A stretch of 64,000 nt of DNA from Haliclona indistincta (lineage: Eukaryota; Porifera; Demospongiae; Haplosclerida; Chalinidae). The position numbers and the translations under genes were made by a program. The stretch lies in contig OZ024789.1 in NCBI GenBank assembly GCA_964017065.1, positions 10,563,439-10,627,438 of the forward strand, given 5' to 3'. Of this stretch, positions 37,908 through 50,703 are shown piece by piece. Numbering within the stretch: the first letter of the stretch is position 1; every line of letters starts with the position of its first letter. The notes beneath the pieces are model-generated. The model made no database searches. It was not told where the DNA came from and saw only the letters and a program-made list of their open reading frames with translations.

Positions 37908-39139
37908 TTAGGGAGGCACGGTAGTGACTCCCTATGTAGGGATGAACGAGAAAACAAGATGGCGGCTACATACAATGTATTAGCGTTCAAACGCTGATAT
38001 TTCGCCTGGTGTTGAATTTTATACGTCTTTAGATAGACACTTAGATCTGCTCTCTGGCGTTGCCCCATCTTACAGTAGCAAGGAGATTGCTCGAAATTGT
38101 TACTAAAGTGACGAACCTGGAAACGGTGAAAATCGAGTTTCGTCATCTTCGTTTTCTTCTTCTTTCTTCTTTCTTCCACTCGCCTAGCGCCTTTACGCGA
38201 GCAGTGCCGAGACCAAAACATCCACGAACAGTCGTGAAATTCTCCTGGCATGTGCCTTTTGAGCTTTGTTTTTAGCGTAACGGCGATCTAAGTTCCGCGA
38301 TTTCTCGATCGTGATCCATTGTCAGCTTAGTGTTAGACGCCATTATTGTGATTGCGCAATACGCACGTGACCAAGCAATGGGTAGCGCATGTGACCAAGC
38401 AGCTAAAGTATCGCTGCGCCGTGTGGATCACTATCACGGAGAACACACCCGGCATTTGTCTGGAGTCTTTGAAGAACGGTAAGCTCGTGCAGGATCGCCA
38501 TTCTACACTTGCCAGATAATTATAACCGCCGTATAGGTTTACAAACAAGTGTGGGCGGGGCTCGTATGCATTGCATGCATGCGTAGGCGACTAGGCAGAC
38601 CTGATACGTACAGCTTAACAATTTTAGCTATAAGTTTAAGAAAAGCCATCAACAACAGGAATACTAAACTAATGGTGGAAACAAAGACTTCTCCGTACAT
38701 GCATGATATTGAACTGCACTTCACTAAAAAGAAAAAAGGACACAAACAAGAAATTAAAAAGATTTCTATCGAAATCAAAAGGATGTAGTGATGAAGAAAT
38801 CTACCACTGGTTCACAATGTAAACCAACAAGGAACAAGCATAGAATGGTAACACGATTGACTTGCTAACAGACCATAGATCCCTACATCAGTGGTTGTAC
38901 ATAAGATCAATATTTTGTCACAAGCTGAATTCTATTCAAAGTGTCAGTCAACAGTAAATAGCTTAACTAGCTATAGTCAGGCCACAGCAGCCACTGATGT
39001 AGGGATCTATGGTCTGTTAGCAAGTCAATCGTGTTACCATTCTATGCTTGTTCCTTGTTGGTTTACATTGTGAACCAGTGGTAGATTTCTTCATCACTAC
39101 ATCCTTTTGATTTCGATAGAAATCTTTTTAATTTCTTGT
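37908..39139 (+). mobile_element. Composite 1.23-kb element, copy 2
   Basis: It begins TTAGGGAGGCACGGTAGTGA (a worn hairpin end), carries an internal AAGATGGCGGC and ends with the foldback at 38745-39139, whose arms mirror each other around about 38940. Confidence 0.85.
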
Positions 39140-39284
39140 TATAATTTGTACTCACATAAGTAGAGCACTTTGGGTCAGGATCACATCTTGTGCCTCCGTA
39201 TGCTTGAGGAATCTGATCTGGAGCTATGTACTGGGTGACCAGTCACATGTAGGAAGAAAATATGTGGTGAACAAATGGAAATAG

Positions 39285-39363
39285 AAACAGCAGGAAACAC
39301 AGCCATAATTGTACCACAGTGGATGGTCTTCCTTGCACTAGCTCTGACATCACTCAAGCAGTG
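39285..39363 (+). pseudogene. P450 last-exon relic 3
   Basis: GCAGGAAACACAGCCATAAT, GTGGATGGTCTTCCTTGCAC and CACTCAAGCAGTGA match the end of P450 exon 15 and relics 1 and 2. No other P450 exons are near, so a whole P450 was lost upstream of CUB alpha3. Confidence 0.75.
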
Positions 39364-39540
39364 ACACTGGAACTTTGCTTTATAAACCACAATGGAACTC
39401 GGTAACAAACGCTCCTGTCATAATTAGCTGTCATTGAGATTTTTTCTTATATACAGTCATTATTGACTTCAGAAAATAATATGAGCTTACCCAAATAATT
39501 TTAGACAGCTAATCTGACTATTTTTTGTTGTACCTTATTA

Positions 39541-40800
39541 TTAGGGAGACACGGTAGTGTCTCCCTATGTAGGGATGAACGAGAAAACAAGATGGCGGCT
39601 ACATACAATGTATTAGCGTTCAAGCGCTGATATTTCGCCTGGTGTTGAATTTTAGACGTCTTTAGACACTTAGATCTGCTCTCTGGCGTTGCCCCCATCT
39701 TACAGTAGCAAGGAGATTGCTCGAAATTGTTACTAAAGTGACGAACCTGGAAACGGTGAAAATCGAGTTTCGTCATCTTCGTTTTCTTCTTCTTATTCTT
39801 CTTTCTTCCACTCGCCTAGCGCCTTTACGCGAGCAGTGCCGAGACCAAAACATCCACGAACAGTCGTGAAATTCTCCTGGCATGTGCCTTTTGAGCTTTG
39901 TTTTTAGCGTAACGGCGATCTAAGTTCCGCGATTTCTCGATCGTGATCCATTGTCAGCTTAGTGTTAGACGCCATTATTGTGATTGCGCAATACGCGCGC
40001 ACGCACGTGACCAATTAGCAATGGGTAGTGCACGTGACCAAGCAGCTAAAAAGTATCGCTGCGCCGTGTGGATGATTGGATCACTATCACGGAGAACACA
40101 CACCCGGCATTTGTCTGGAGTCTTCGAAGAACGGTAAGCTCGTGTAGGATCGCCATTCTGCACTTGCCAGATAGTTATAACCGCCGTGTAGATCTACAAA
40201 CAAGTGTGGGCGGGGCTCGTATGCACTGCATGCATGCGTAGGCAACTAGGCAGACCTGATACTAGGCAGACCTGATATATAATTTTAGCTACAAGTTTAA
40301 GAAAAGCCATCAACAACAGGAATACTAAACTAATGGTGGAAACAAAGACTTCTCCGTACATGCATGATATTGAACTGCACTTCACTAAAAAGAAAAAAGG
40401 ACACAAACAAGAAATTAAAAAGATTTCTATCGAAATCAAAAGGATGTAGTGATGAAGAAATCTACCACTGGTTCACAATGTAAACCAACAAGGAACAAGC
40501 ATAGAATGGTAACACGATTGACTTGCTAACAGACCATAGATCCCTACATCAGTGGTTGTACATAAGATCAATATTTTGTCACAAGCTGAATTCTATTCAA
40601 AGTGTCAGTCAACAGTAAATAGCTTAACTAGCTATAGTCAGGCCACAGCAGCCACTGATGTAGGGATCTATGGTCTGTTAGCAAGTCAATCGTGTTACCA
40701 TTCTATGCTTGTTCCTTGTTGGTTTACATTGTGAACCAGTGGTAGATTTCTTCATCACTACATCCTTTTGATTTCGATAGAAATCTTTTTAATTTCTTGT
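39541..40800 (+). mobile_element. Composite 1.26-kb element, copy 3
   Basis: Starts with the perfect hairpin GGGAGACACGGTAGTGTCTC (39544-39563). It interrupts a block that is continuous elsewhere: CCTTATTA before it and TACATGTAGTAG after it are joined at 22914-22930. Its 3' foldback (40420-40800) matches that of copy 2 almost base for base. Confidence 0.88.
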
Positions 40801-40946
40801 ACATGTAGTAGATCAATTAGAATTAGCTGCATGTGGTATACTGTGCTATCTCAGTAAGACTACAGCTAATTTGGTTTCACTATAAGTGATTACTATATAT
40901 AATAACAGTTTATGTTGAAATGGATCAATGTGTACTTTCGGGAAAA

Positions 40947-40954
40947 TATAAAAG
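40947..40954 (+). promoter_or_regulatory. TATA box of CUB alpha3
   Basis: TATAAAAG lies 54 bases before the ATG at 41008. Confidence 0.65.
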
Positions 40955-41007
40955 CTTGTAGTGCCAGCACTTGACCTCATTTCTGAATGTAGGTTGGTCT
41001 TCTCGCA

Positions 41008-42064
41008 ATGCAGCTGCAGCAGTCAATTCTTTTCGTAGCAGCAGTAGTGCTGTTTTCTACTGCCTGCCTGGCATTCGCCTGCCGAGATGATGTCCATGAG
41101 TATAATCTTGATGTCATAACCAGGCCTGATCGCACACCCTGCCGGGGATTAAAAATGCCTATGAAAAAGTAAACCAATTAATGCTCATTATTAATTATTT
41201 TGCATTTTCTTCCCAATAGCAAATTTATAATCCACTTTACGAAAAACACAATCAGATGGGGTTCACTCGAATGTATGGTCACTAACAAAATGATTAAAAA
41301 TGTTTTCAGAGAGGGCAATTCGCTGTTCATCAATTCACCAGGATTTCATTCCAAAGATAAAAAATACCCAAACAATCAACTTGTTTTTTACAATCTCAAC
41401 TGTGGTGAAGGACATCTAATGTCACTGGATTTCACCAAGTTTGACTTGAAAGGAAAAGTGCAACCAAGGAGTGGTCCGAAAGTGTGTGTAGACTATGTCA
41501 ACATTTCTTCCCCATCACTTGGTACTGATATGATCTACTGCGGAAGGCAAAATAAACTCGTCATCGATATTCCTGATAGTAAAGTTTTCATCACATTTCG
41601 CAGCAGCAGCGTAATAAGACACCGTGGCTTTAGCATGAAAGCAAAATGTCTCCCAATAAAAGAAAGCTCAGCTTATACTGATGATTGTGAAGATGAAAAG
41701 GTGAGACAATGCGAACAAATTCATCATTAATAAATAATATTTTTGGCTGTTTAGGAACCTGAAAAAGTTAAACACCTCTCTTTTATTACTGAGCGTCTAC
41801 TGTATCTGCATCACAAATTCACCCAAGCAGCTCATCTTCTTTCAGGTATATTCAAGCAAGATATTAAACACCTTCTTTTAGTTCTGTATGACTTCCTCTA
41901 TTTTGTTACATGCAGGAGCTGAATATGAAGAAATGCTAAAGCTTGGTGTCGAGAGCAAAGGGATGTGTAATTCAATAATTAGAGCAGTAGGAGCTGAAGT
42001 GCTGAAGTCATTCCCTGAAGACCTAGTGAAACAGTACAGGACTACCGCAACTATGAAAGGTTGA
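41008..42064 (+). CDS. Secreted CUB protein, alpha type, copy 3
   Basis: Exons 41008-41168, 41220-41700, 41755-41845 and 41916-42064 give 293 residues. It shares the alpha signal peptide and the SSPSLGTDMIYCG core. The pre-CUB segment again differs (WGSLECMVTNKMIKNVFREG), as does the strand ahead of the conserved NQLVFYNLNCGEG. It lies between the mobile-element cluster at 37.9-40.8 kb and CUB beta4, repeating the alpha-beta order seen twice before. Confidence 0.88.
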
Positions 42065-42311
42065 CTTGAACGTGTATTTCTATAAGTTTAGTAGCAGGTA
42101 ACTAAGGCGTTCAAAATGTTCTATTTCATGTATACAGACTGGGACTATAATTATTATGGCTGAGAATCAAGACACTTGAGATGAACACTTTAGTTTGCAC
42201 CTGTAGAAGCATAAACATTGCTGAAAAATTCACTCAAATTTTTTAGTAAACCCACACATTCACACACCTTCACACACCTACCCACACACTTCAAATTTCA
42301 TCCTGCACACT

Positions 42312-42439
42312 CTGTTAAAACGGGAGTGTTGTGGTGACACTCCATGTTGTGTAGGTACTCGTTTAAAATTGACAATCAACGATTTTAAACGAGTACCTAC
42401 ACAACATGGAGTGTCACCACAACACCCCCGTTTTAACAG
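42312..42439. mobile_element. 128-bp near-perfect hairpin
   Basis: Arms of about 58 bases (starting CTGTTAAAACGGGAGTGTTG) pair with one mismatch around a loop of fewer than 15 bases. It lies in the CUB beta4 upstream region, where beta2 has uninterrupted sequence. Confidence 0.85.
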
Positions 42440-42588
42440 TGCATGGAAAATGTGTACAATCAATGTTTTCACATTTAGTATTAATTTTGTTATCAACAGT
42501 AAATCCCAATAGCTTTCACTATTAGGTATTTGTCGCAAAATACACAGCAACAGTTTGTACAGAGTCTAAGACTTCCTGCGAATGAGGA

Positions 42589-42596
42589 AATAAAAG
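42589..42596 (+). promoter_or_regulatory. TATA-like box of CUB beta4
   Basis: AATAAAAG lies 47 bases before the ATG at 42643. Confidence 0.55.
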
Positions 42597-42642
42597 CCTA
42601 AACTCGACTAACTGTCAGTGTACTAAGTCTTGTGTTCTCAGA

Positions 42643-43781
42643 ATGCAGCACCAACCGCAGCAGTTTCTCCTAGTAGCAGTGTTGCTGTGGTCTGTTCTGT
42701 TCATTGCACAAGCTTGCGAGGATGAAGTTCAGGAGCAAACTGATATTATTTCAAGTGGACACTGCAGAGGTACATCTATGCCCACCAGAAAGTAGGTCAA
42801 AGTAAAAACGAATTTAGCTACAGTATGGTTCCCTAGCAAATTTATCAACCATAAGGTAGAAGACCATCAAGTGGATGGATGCAAGGTTAAAACCACATAC
42901 CCGACCCGTACAATTTCCATGGGCAGCTACACTCTGGACGTCCGTTCTCCAAGATATCCCAGGAAATACCACAGCAACTGGCTTGTCTATTACAACGTCA
43001 GCTGTGGCGAAGGCTATCTGATGACACTCAAATTCAGAGACTTTAAATTGCAAGAACCGGGTTACATAAATGGGAAAAAAGTCTGCACTGACTATGTCAA
43101 GATTTCTGCACCTTCTTCTGGAAGGGATAGGGTTTTCTGTGGAAAATTTTCTAAAGGATACCTGCCGCCCATTGATATACCAAAAGGAGAAGTTTTCATC
43201 ACATTTCGCACAGACAGAGACAGGACGACAACTGACATAGGGTTCGACATCAAGGTGTATTGCTCTAAACCCCAGGAGAGTTCAGCAATGGAGGCTAATT
43301 GTGAGGTGAGACTAAGTCAACTTATTTTGTGTAATAAATTTAAACTGTCTCTAAAAGCCCGAACAAGTTAGCCGCCTTTCTTCAATCACCACACGACTAT
43401 ATCAATTACACCAAACATACAGTAAAGGAGTTCATCTTTTGTCAGGTAGGTCCATGCATGTTCATCAACTTACAAGCAGCTGTGTCTCTAGATGCAGAGT
43501 TTGGAGAAATTCTGAAACTGGGCATTGAGGCAGAGGAGTCCTGCAATCCAATGGCTAGAGCGGTGGGTACAGAGGCATTGAAGCTGTTCCCGGAAGAGTT
43601 TGTGAAACATTACAAAACCACCGCAAAAAACAAGGAAAAAGGTCAGAAAAACTATGCCCACCCATTCAATATAGGCCATACATTAATTTATAAGCAATAA
43701 TAGGCAGTCAAGTCAGTAATGTGACTGTAAATAGTTGATTTTAACTTGTTTTCTGCAGACCCGGACTATTACGACATCTAG
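42643..43781 (+). CDS. Secreted CUB protein, beta type, copy 4
   Basis: Exons 42643-42791, 42837-43305, 43358-43445, 43492-43641 and 43759-43781 give 292 residues. The CUB body is almost the same as beta2 (CTDYVKISAPSSGRDRVFCG, IDIPKGEVFITFRTDRDRTT), so beta2 and beta4 are recent duplicates although 16 kb apart. The signal peptide has one extra codon (MQHQPQQFLL). The last exon ends YDI rather than YDN. Confidence 0.9.
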
Positions 43782-44360
43782 TCACTATGGAAACAGACCA
43801 ACTCACTTTGCAGTCATGCACACATACACAATAGAATCACTTTGACTTTTAGTAGCAGTTCTCAACTGAATAATCATCTTCATCACCGTTCTATTTGTAC
43901 TCATGAAATTCATCAATAGTTTGCAATCGAAGGTAAAATAATTCAGCTCAAAAATGAACCCATTTTCAATCACTTTCACGTGGCCGCAATTTGGTTAACA
44001 TAAAGTGAATAATAGTAATTTTTATTATTCAAGTTGAATATTTACACACCAAATAAGGTGATCAAATTATACTGTACACAGTCAGTGCTATGATTTATTG
44101 AGTGAGTGCCCAGGGCTGTTCGGAACACATAACTTTCACAATATTTATGATGAGCGAAAGCGGAAAATTTCACAAAAGGTGAAGAGATGATACGTGAAGC
44201 ATAGTTAACAGTCACTGCAGTCAACAAATACGTCTCCATTTCTTCTGACTCCTGCGGAGCACAAATATCGGTGTCTGGGGGCAATACGCGAACAAGAGAG
44301 TAGAGCTCTTTAGAATGTGTCCAACTATAAGTGTTGTCAAATCTAAGGACATCTAAAATG

Positions 44361-44369
44361 AGAGAAAGA

Positions 44370-44442
<73 letters not shown>

Positions 44443-44453
44443 AGAGAGAGAGG

Positions 44454-44530
<77 letters not shown>
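44361..44530. repeat. (GA)n microsatellite in SEC14-like copy 3 intron
   Basis: GA repeat at the same intron position as in the other five copies. Confidence 0.9.
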
Positions 44531-44534
<4 letters not shown>

Positions 44535-45238
44535 AAAAGGAAAAAATCAAGGGCTTAATTAAATTATTTTACCTACATTATCCCTACGTACAGTAGATAC
44601 ACAAAATAAACTGTTGACATGAAATCTCTTTCACATGTACATATATGTACACAAGGTAGTGACACGCCTACTAGTATTCCATCTATTTTTCACTCCTTCC
44701 CTCCCTCACTAACATGTTCCTGGTCGACTGCAGTGGTACACTCCTGACTCTGGTGTCTCATGACAGTTGGTCCTCTGAGTTGATCGCTGCAACAATGAAT
44801 GAAACAGTGACCGCCGCACACACACACATACACACAGACACACACGCACACACACACACACACTCTCTCTCTCACCACCATAATCATGTCCCCAGCATGA
44901 AGTTTCCTATTCTTCATTCCCTCTGGTTTACGAAAAATTCTAAATCCAATATCATAACTCATCGTCATGTACTCCCAAATACAAAATTAATGATCAAAAA
45001 CATTATCTGAAAAAATTCCAGCCGTCACGAACCTGATAGCTGTTCCATTCAACTCCACGTCAAGCTCAAGTTGAAACGTAGAGCCTCGTCCAACCGTGGC
45101 TGACTCCATATCGGCCTTCTTGCTCTCAATGATGTTTGACATTGAATACTCCTCTGGTACATCCCCTCCCCATCTCAACTGTGACAAAACAATATCAGAA
45201 CTAAAATTTTTGACATCATTTTTTTAATGCTTATTACA

Positions 45239-45328
45239 AGCTGCAGTCTTATCCATACATTAATGAAAGTAAGCATTTCTCAGTTGAGTAATGCTTACTT
45301 TCATTAATGTATGGATAAGACTACAGCT
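45239..45328. mobile_element. 90-bp hairpin MITE, copy 1
   Basis: AGTCTTATCCATACATTAAT and its mirror flank a short loop (TCTCAGTTGAGT). Copies lie at 52190-52260 (shortened left arm) and 58952-59038. It is absent from units 1 and 2 at the same place. Confidence 0.85.
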
Positions 45329-46278
45329 TACATGAAACATAATTTATTATAAAATTGTCATCAGAAATTCCGTATTACTCTTCTTCAAGATCGTGTAAAA
45401 TGTCATCTACCCACCAAGCACAAATTTAAACTTGTAAGTGAGGCTCCAGCAAGTCTGAGATGCAGCTGTACGTGAAATGTGTCAGCACGAAACTAGATAT
45501 ACATAGCTTATGTATACAATAACTAAAGCTTTAGCACTTCTGCTATTTGTTGATAGATAGTTTATATAATTCATTGTGACATTGAAAGGGCATCGTGCTG
45601 TACAAACTGTCGCCAGCGGAAGTGTTGATACAGTGAGAGTGCTAGTGTGACTCCAGAGATTCTGAACAAGCTGTGAGTGTTGACGCTTTACGAGTGAAAC
45701 AGTTCACACAGAGAGGCTTTGGGCGTGTGACGTAGCAGAACACAGCTTCCAATGTGGTAGTGTTGTGTTCAGACGCTAGCGGTGTTGTGAGTATTGGAGC
45801 CTCAATGAAAGCTCATCAATTGAAGCCAAAGAGGAGTGAGAGCTGTATATTGTATGTGTCCTGATACAATGTATGTACTGTAGCGCAATGGTACACTTAA
45901 AAACTAATAAACTTTTGCTGAAAATTCTGTTAGTAGTAATAGCTCGTCTTTAACTCATGCAAGTTGTAACAATAATTATTTCTAGAATGTACAATTAATT
46001 CTTGACAGTGACAGTGTGATTGTTAGACAGTGTATATGCTCCTTACAGCGCCAGTCTGATAGCTGAGACTGTACACATTGACTATCACCGTACAGTTCTC
46101 GATAGCTCTGCCTTTCTGTACAGAATAGAGAAAAATATTATCATTACAAGAAAAACCTCAAAACGTTTGCTATGAGTGCTTGTTTGGAAAATGAAAACAA
46201 GCATACAGTTAGTGTTGTAAAAGTAATGGGTTTTAATATTAGTTATAGTTTTGTTAGAGTAATAATGGTGAATTTGGT

Positions 46279-47223
46279 TTAAGGGTGGAATTCCCAAACA
46301 TCAGGATTACGAATATTTTGGTTTCTACTGTTAGTTGAAGGCTTGGTCAGTCACACTGATCACCCAAGAAAGTCGCCATTCGTCTTGTGGGCGTAGCAAG
46401 CCCCACCCAATGACGAAAAGTTGCGTTTGTTTCCTGAGCATGCCACACCTACACAAAATGTCAGACATAAACTTTGGTACACAAGGAAGAAACGTATGTA
46501 TGGGATTTTGCAAAAAGGTCTCTGTCTGTAAGTTACAGAGGGGCGAATATTTAATGAGAAGACACGATTTCGGCAAAAATCCCCTACCAGCAAGAGCGAT
46601 GGAAGAAGATACATCTCCTTTTGCCAGAGCGCCAAAAAAATGCCGCCTGACGCCCTCCCACCCTCCCCCCCTCCCCACAACCCGCCCACGCCTATGTGGG
46701 TCTCTCGTGATTGCCGAGTGCGAAATAATTTTGTTCCAAATACGGCAAGTGCTATTGGAGTGTGGGTACACCCATTTTCCTTGTAAAACGGGCAAGTAAT
46801 AGCCAGGACACTGTAGATTATATTGTGCAAAGGGCAGCAAGAAAGAATAGTTCAGGTGGCATTTTTTTGGCGCTCTGGCAAAAGGAGATGTATCTTCTTC
46901 CATCGCTCTTGCTGGTAGGGGATTTTTGCCGAAATCGTGTCTTCTCATTAAATATTCGCCCCTCTGTAACTTACAGACAGAGGCCTTTTTGCAAAATCCG
47001 ATACATACGTTTCTTCCTTGTCTACCAAAGTTTATGTCTGACATTTTGTGTGGGTGTGGCATGCTCAGGAAAGAAACGCAACTTTTCGTCATTGGGTGGG
47101 GCTTGCTACGCCCACAAGACGAATGGCGACTTTCTTGGGTGATCAGTGGGACTGACCAAGCCTTCAACTAACAGTAGAAACCAAAATATTCGTAATCCTG
47201 ATGTTTGGAATTTCCACCCTTAA
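46279..47223. mobile_element. 945-bp foldback element with ~365-bp inverted arms
   Basis: Arms 46279-46654 and 46857-47223 are near-perfect mirror images (termini TTAAGGGTGGAA). The central 200 bases are single-copy. Several open frames of 80-280 codons occur on both strands, but they are mirror copies of one another and carry no known domain, so they are not called. Confidence 0.92.
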
Positions 47224-47651
47224 GTTATTGTCATAATTAGTTAACAAAAAAATCAGTAATTTTAGTTGTAGTTATTGTTTTAGTTATTGTTATTAGTGTG
47301 CTATCTATAAGTATTCCTTGTTACTCCTAATCAACACTTCACGTTCCAGATTTTTGTCTGTTAAGCGATTTCTTTTACCGATACAAGCATTTCCTGCAAT
47401 AGAGACATTTCGCTCAATTGGTGCATGTTGATGAAGCAGGACTGGTATGACAAGTACACCACAGGCTACTTTTGACCAAGTGGGATACTGTGCCTCTGAC
47501 TTTATCCAGAAATCCAACGGATCCAAGATTTCTCCTTCTTGATAGTAGCTTTTTCGTTGCACAATGAAGTTTAAAAGTACAACTCTGGTACAACTGACAG
47601 AGGTTACAAAGAGATTAGCACATGTGCTTTGGTACCTTGTTGATTAATTGT

Positions 47652-48457
47652 ACAGTGGACCCTCACTAATCCGAACAGCCCCGTTCCGGGGGGTGTTCGG
47701 ATTAGTGTATTTGTTCGGATTAGAGAAATGGGCGTGTTTATTCACTACTGACCACGCCCCTACATGAATTTTGGCGTTTCACGGGAATTACGGCAATAAT
47801 AATGGCGACTACTAGCGCGCAGTTCTCTGTCCACAGTGTTGTTCCAGTTCGTGGTCATCGTTGTTCGTGGTCAAGTACAGTGTAGTATAGTAACAGCAGT
47901 TCGTGGTCATCGTTGTTCGTGGTCAAGTACAGTGTACTAGTAGTATAGTAACAGCAGTTCGTGGTCAAGTATATACAGTGTAGTATAGTAACAGCAGTTC
48001 GTGGTCATCGTTGTTCGTGGTCAAGTACAGTGTACTAGTAGTATAGTAACAGCAGTTCGTGGTCAAGTATATACAGTGTAGTATAGTAACAGCAGTTCGT
48101 GGTCATCGTTGTTCGTGGTCAAGTACAGTGTACTAGTAGTATAGTAACAGCAGTTCGTGGTCAAGTATATACAGTGTAGTATAGTAACAGCAGTTCGTGG
48201 TCATCGTTGTTCGTGGTCAAGTACAGTGTACTACTAGTAGTATAGTAGCGACTGTTCGTGGTCATCGTTGTTCGTGGTCAAGTACAATACGCATCCAGGC
48301 TTATGCAAAATAAAAATAATAATATATTATACCGTATGCCTTATTACACAACAAATAATTTTAAAATTTAACCAATCATGAATATTAATGAGCCGAATCT
48401 TCATTCGGATTAGCGAGGGTACGGATTAGGGTTGTTCGGATTAGTGAGGGTCCACTG
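47652..48457. mobile_element. Pogo/Tigger-like MITE with internal minisatellite, copy 1
   Basis: Termini CAGTGGACCCTCACTAATCC and its mirror sit in a TA duplication. That style of terminus and target is typical of pogo/Tigger (Tc1-mariner) elements. The core 47840-48290 repeats TTCGTGGTCATCGTTG and TTCGTGGTCAAGTA units with AGTACAGTGTA spacers. There is no transposase frame. Confidence 0.88.
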
Positions 48458-48622
48458 TATATACAATAACTAGTAAAAGTGTCTAATTATAGTTTTAGTT
48501 ATTAATAGTAAAGTTCAGCCTGGTAATATTAGTTTTAGTTTGTTATTGTTAACAACAATGATTTGACCCTTACTAAAAGTGGTTTTAGTTTTAGTTATTG
48601 TTAACATTTACAACACTACATA

Positions 48623-48795
48623 CAGTGGAACCTTTCTAAGGCGGACACCATTGGGACCAACAAAAATTGTCCATTATAAAGAGGGTGCCCTCTGGTCAGG
48701 GGTTTATTATACTTTATACTTTATGTGGATTGTATTTGGGATTCAGTAAGTGTCCATTATAGAGGGATGAATGGTGTCTGCTAAAACTGTATTTA
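48623..48795. mobile_element. CAGTGGAACC-family MITE, left-end copy
   Basis: CAGTGGAACCTTTCTAAGGC followed by GACACC and the GTCAGGGGTTTATTAT core; far end diverged. Confidence 0.65.
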
Positions 48796-48858
48796 CAGCA
48801 CAAACAGTACATTTGACAAACTTCAGCTGCTAAATTCCAACCACAATGAATACACATA

Positions 48859-49041
48859 CAGTGCAACCCCTCTTAGCGGACACCCCTCTCCAGAGGACAC
48901 CCTCTCTATAATGGACACTTACTGAATCCCAAATATAACCCACAATGTATAATAAACCCCTGACCAGAGGACACCCTCTCTATAATAGACAATTTTGTTG
49001 GTCTCTGGACTCAATGGTGTCACCTAAGAGAGGTTCCACTG
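48859..49041. mobile_element. CAGTGGAACC-family MITE, complete 183-bp copy
   Basis: Both termini are present (CAGTGCAACCCCTCTTAG and CCTAAGAGAGGTTCCACTG), with TA on each side. This is the best-preserved member in the window. Confidence 0.85.
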
Positions 49042-49510
49042 TACTGCAATACAGTTTAAAAGATATTTTTTGCTTCTACTCATCATTGAATACGATTGAA
49101 GCCTGTTCTCCGATTTGAATCATGTGTTTCAAAACATCCTCTTCTTTGACTGATGTGCGCATGAGACCTAGAGCACACAATATTTTAGACTGTAGTATAG
49201 ATTTCACTCATTAATTTTGCAAATCTCAGGCTAGCTTTAATTGATGGTACACGTAGTTGGCTGTCGGGATCAATTTTGTACAGTTTGACCTCCCACCCAC
49301 CCACCCACCCACACACTCACTCACTCACTCACTCACTCACTCACTCACTCACACTTCCATCTTGCACATGGAAACTTGTGTACAATCTATGTTTTCACAG
49401 TTAGCATTTGGTTATCAACAGTAAATCCTAATAGCTTTCTCTATTAGGTCATCGTCATAAATTACATAGCAACAGTTTGTACAGAGTCTGAGACTTCCTG
49501 TAAATAAGGA

Positions 49511-49518
49511 TATAAAAG
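49511..49518 (+). promoter_or_regulatory. TATA box of CUB beta5
   Basis: TATAAAAG lies 47 bases before the ATG at 49565. Here the beta-type box matches the full consensus. Confidence 0.6.
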
Positions 49519-49564
49519 CCTAAACTCGACTCACTGTCAGTGTACTAAGTCTTGCGTTCTCAGA

Positions 49565-50703
49565 ATGCAGCAGCAACAGCAGTTTCTTCTTGTAGCAGTG
49601 TTGCTGTGGTCTGTTCTGTTCATTGCACAAGCTTGTGAAGATGAAGTTCAGCAGCAAAATGAACCTTTTACAAGTGGACACTGCACAGGTACATCTATGC
49701 CCACCAGGAAGTAGGTCAAAGTGAAAACGTGTTTAGCTACTGTTTTTATGATTGGTTCCCTAGCAAATTTATCAACCATAAGGTAGAAGACCATCATGTG
49801 AATGGATGCAAGGTTAAAACCACATACCCGACCCGTACAATTTCAATGGGCAGCTACACTCTGAACGTCCATTCTCCAAGATACCCCTTGAAGTACCACA
49901 GCAACTGGCTTGTCTATTACAACGTCAGCTGTGGCAAAGGGTATTGGATGACACTCAAGTTCACAGACTTTGACTTGCAGGAGTCAGGATACATGGGAAA
50001 TAGAAAAGCTTGCTCAGACTATGTCAAGATTTCTGCACCTTCTATCGGAAGTCAGGTTTACTGTGGAAAAGGTCATAAAGGATACCCGCCACCCTTTGAT
50101 TCACCAAAGGGAGAAGCTTTCATCACATTTCGCACAGACAGAGATCCGAGGACAACTTACAGAGGCTTCAGCATCAAGGTGTACTGCCAGGAGAGTTCAG
50201 CAATGGAGGCTAATTGCGAGGTGAGACAAAGTCAACTTATTTTGTTTAATACATAATTTTAAACTATCTCCAAAAGCCCGAACAAGTTAAGCGTCTTTCT
50301 TCAATCACCACACGACTATATCAATTACACCAAACATACAGTAAAGGAGCTCATCTTTTGTCAGGTAGGTCCATGCATGTTCATCAACTTACAAGCAGCT
50401 GTGTCTCTAGATGCAGAGTTTGGAGAAATGCTGAAACTGGGCATTGAGGCAGAGGAGTCCTGCAATCCAATGGCTAGAGCGGTGGGTACAGAGGCGTTGA
50501 AGCTGTTCCCGGAAGAGTTTGTGAAACATTATAAAACCACTGCAAAAAACAAGGAAGAAGGTCAGAAAAACTATGCCCACCCATTCAATATAGGCCATAC
50601 ATTTTTGTAAGCAATTTCAATATAGGCCATCAAGTCAGCAATGTGACTGTAAATAGTTGATTTTAACTTGTTTTCTGCAGACCCGGACTATTCTGACATC
50701 TAG
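49565..50703 (+). CDS. Secreted CUB protein, beta type, copy 5
   Basis: Exons 49565-49710, 49764-50220, 50277-50364, 50411-50560 and 50681-50703 give 287 residues, the shortest intact member. The CUB loops differ from beta2 (SCGKGYWMTLKFTDFDLQES, IGSQVYCGKGHKGYPPPF), and it lacks four residues before the end of the domain (VYCQESSAM against VYCSKPQESSAM in beta2). The tail is the beta2/beta4 type. The CUB exon is nearly identical to beta7, 11 kb away. Confidence 0.9.

Larger units (their letters stand above)
44042..49167 (-). pseudogene. SEC14-like protein, copy 3, broken
   Basis: GOLD exons 45033-45178, 44876-44978, 44714-44786 and 44042-44352 are recognisable. The acceptor of the second one is ruined: the transcript strand reads TTTTGTAT|TTGGG where the other five copies have TTTTGTAG or TTTTGCAG. 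The CRAL-TRIO exon 46047-46115 has a 10-base deletion that shifts its frame, and the upstream fragment is at 49080-49167. The intron between those two pieces has grown to about 3 kb by insertion of a foldback element, a pogo/Tigger-like MITE and others. The C-terminus follows the long frame of copy 1. Confidence 0.75.

Noticed and set aside
46331..47171. Long open frames (up to 278 codons) on both strands
   Set aside because: They are produced by the inverted arms of the foldback element, mirror each other, contain no known domain and recur only with the element.
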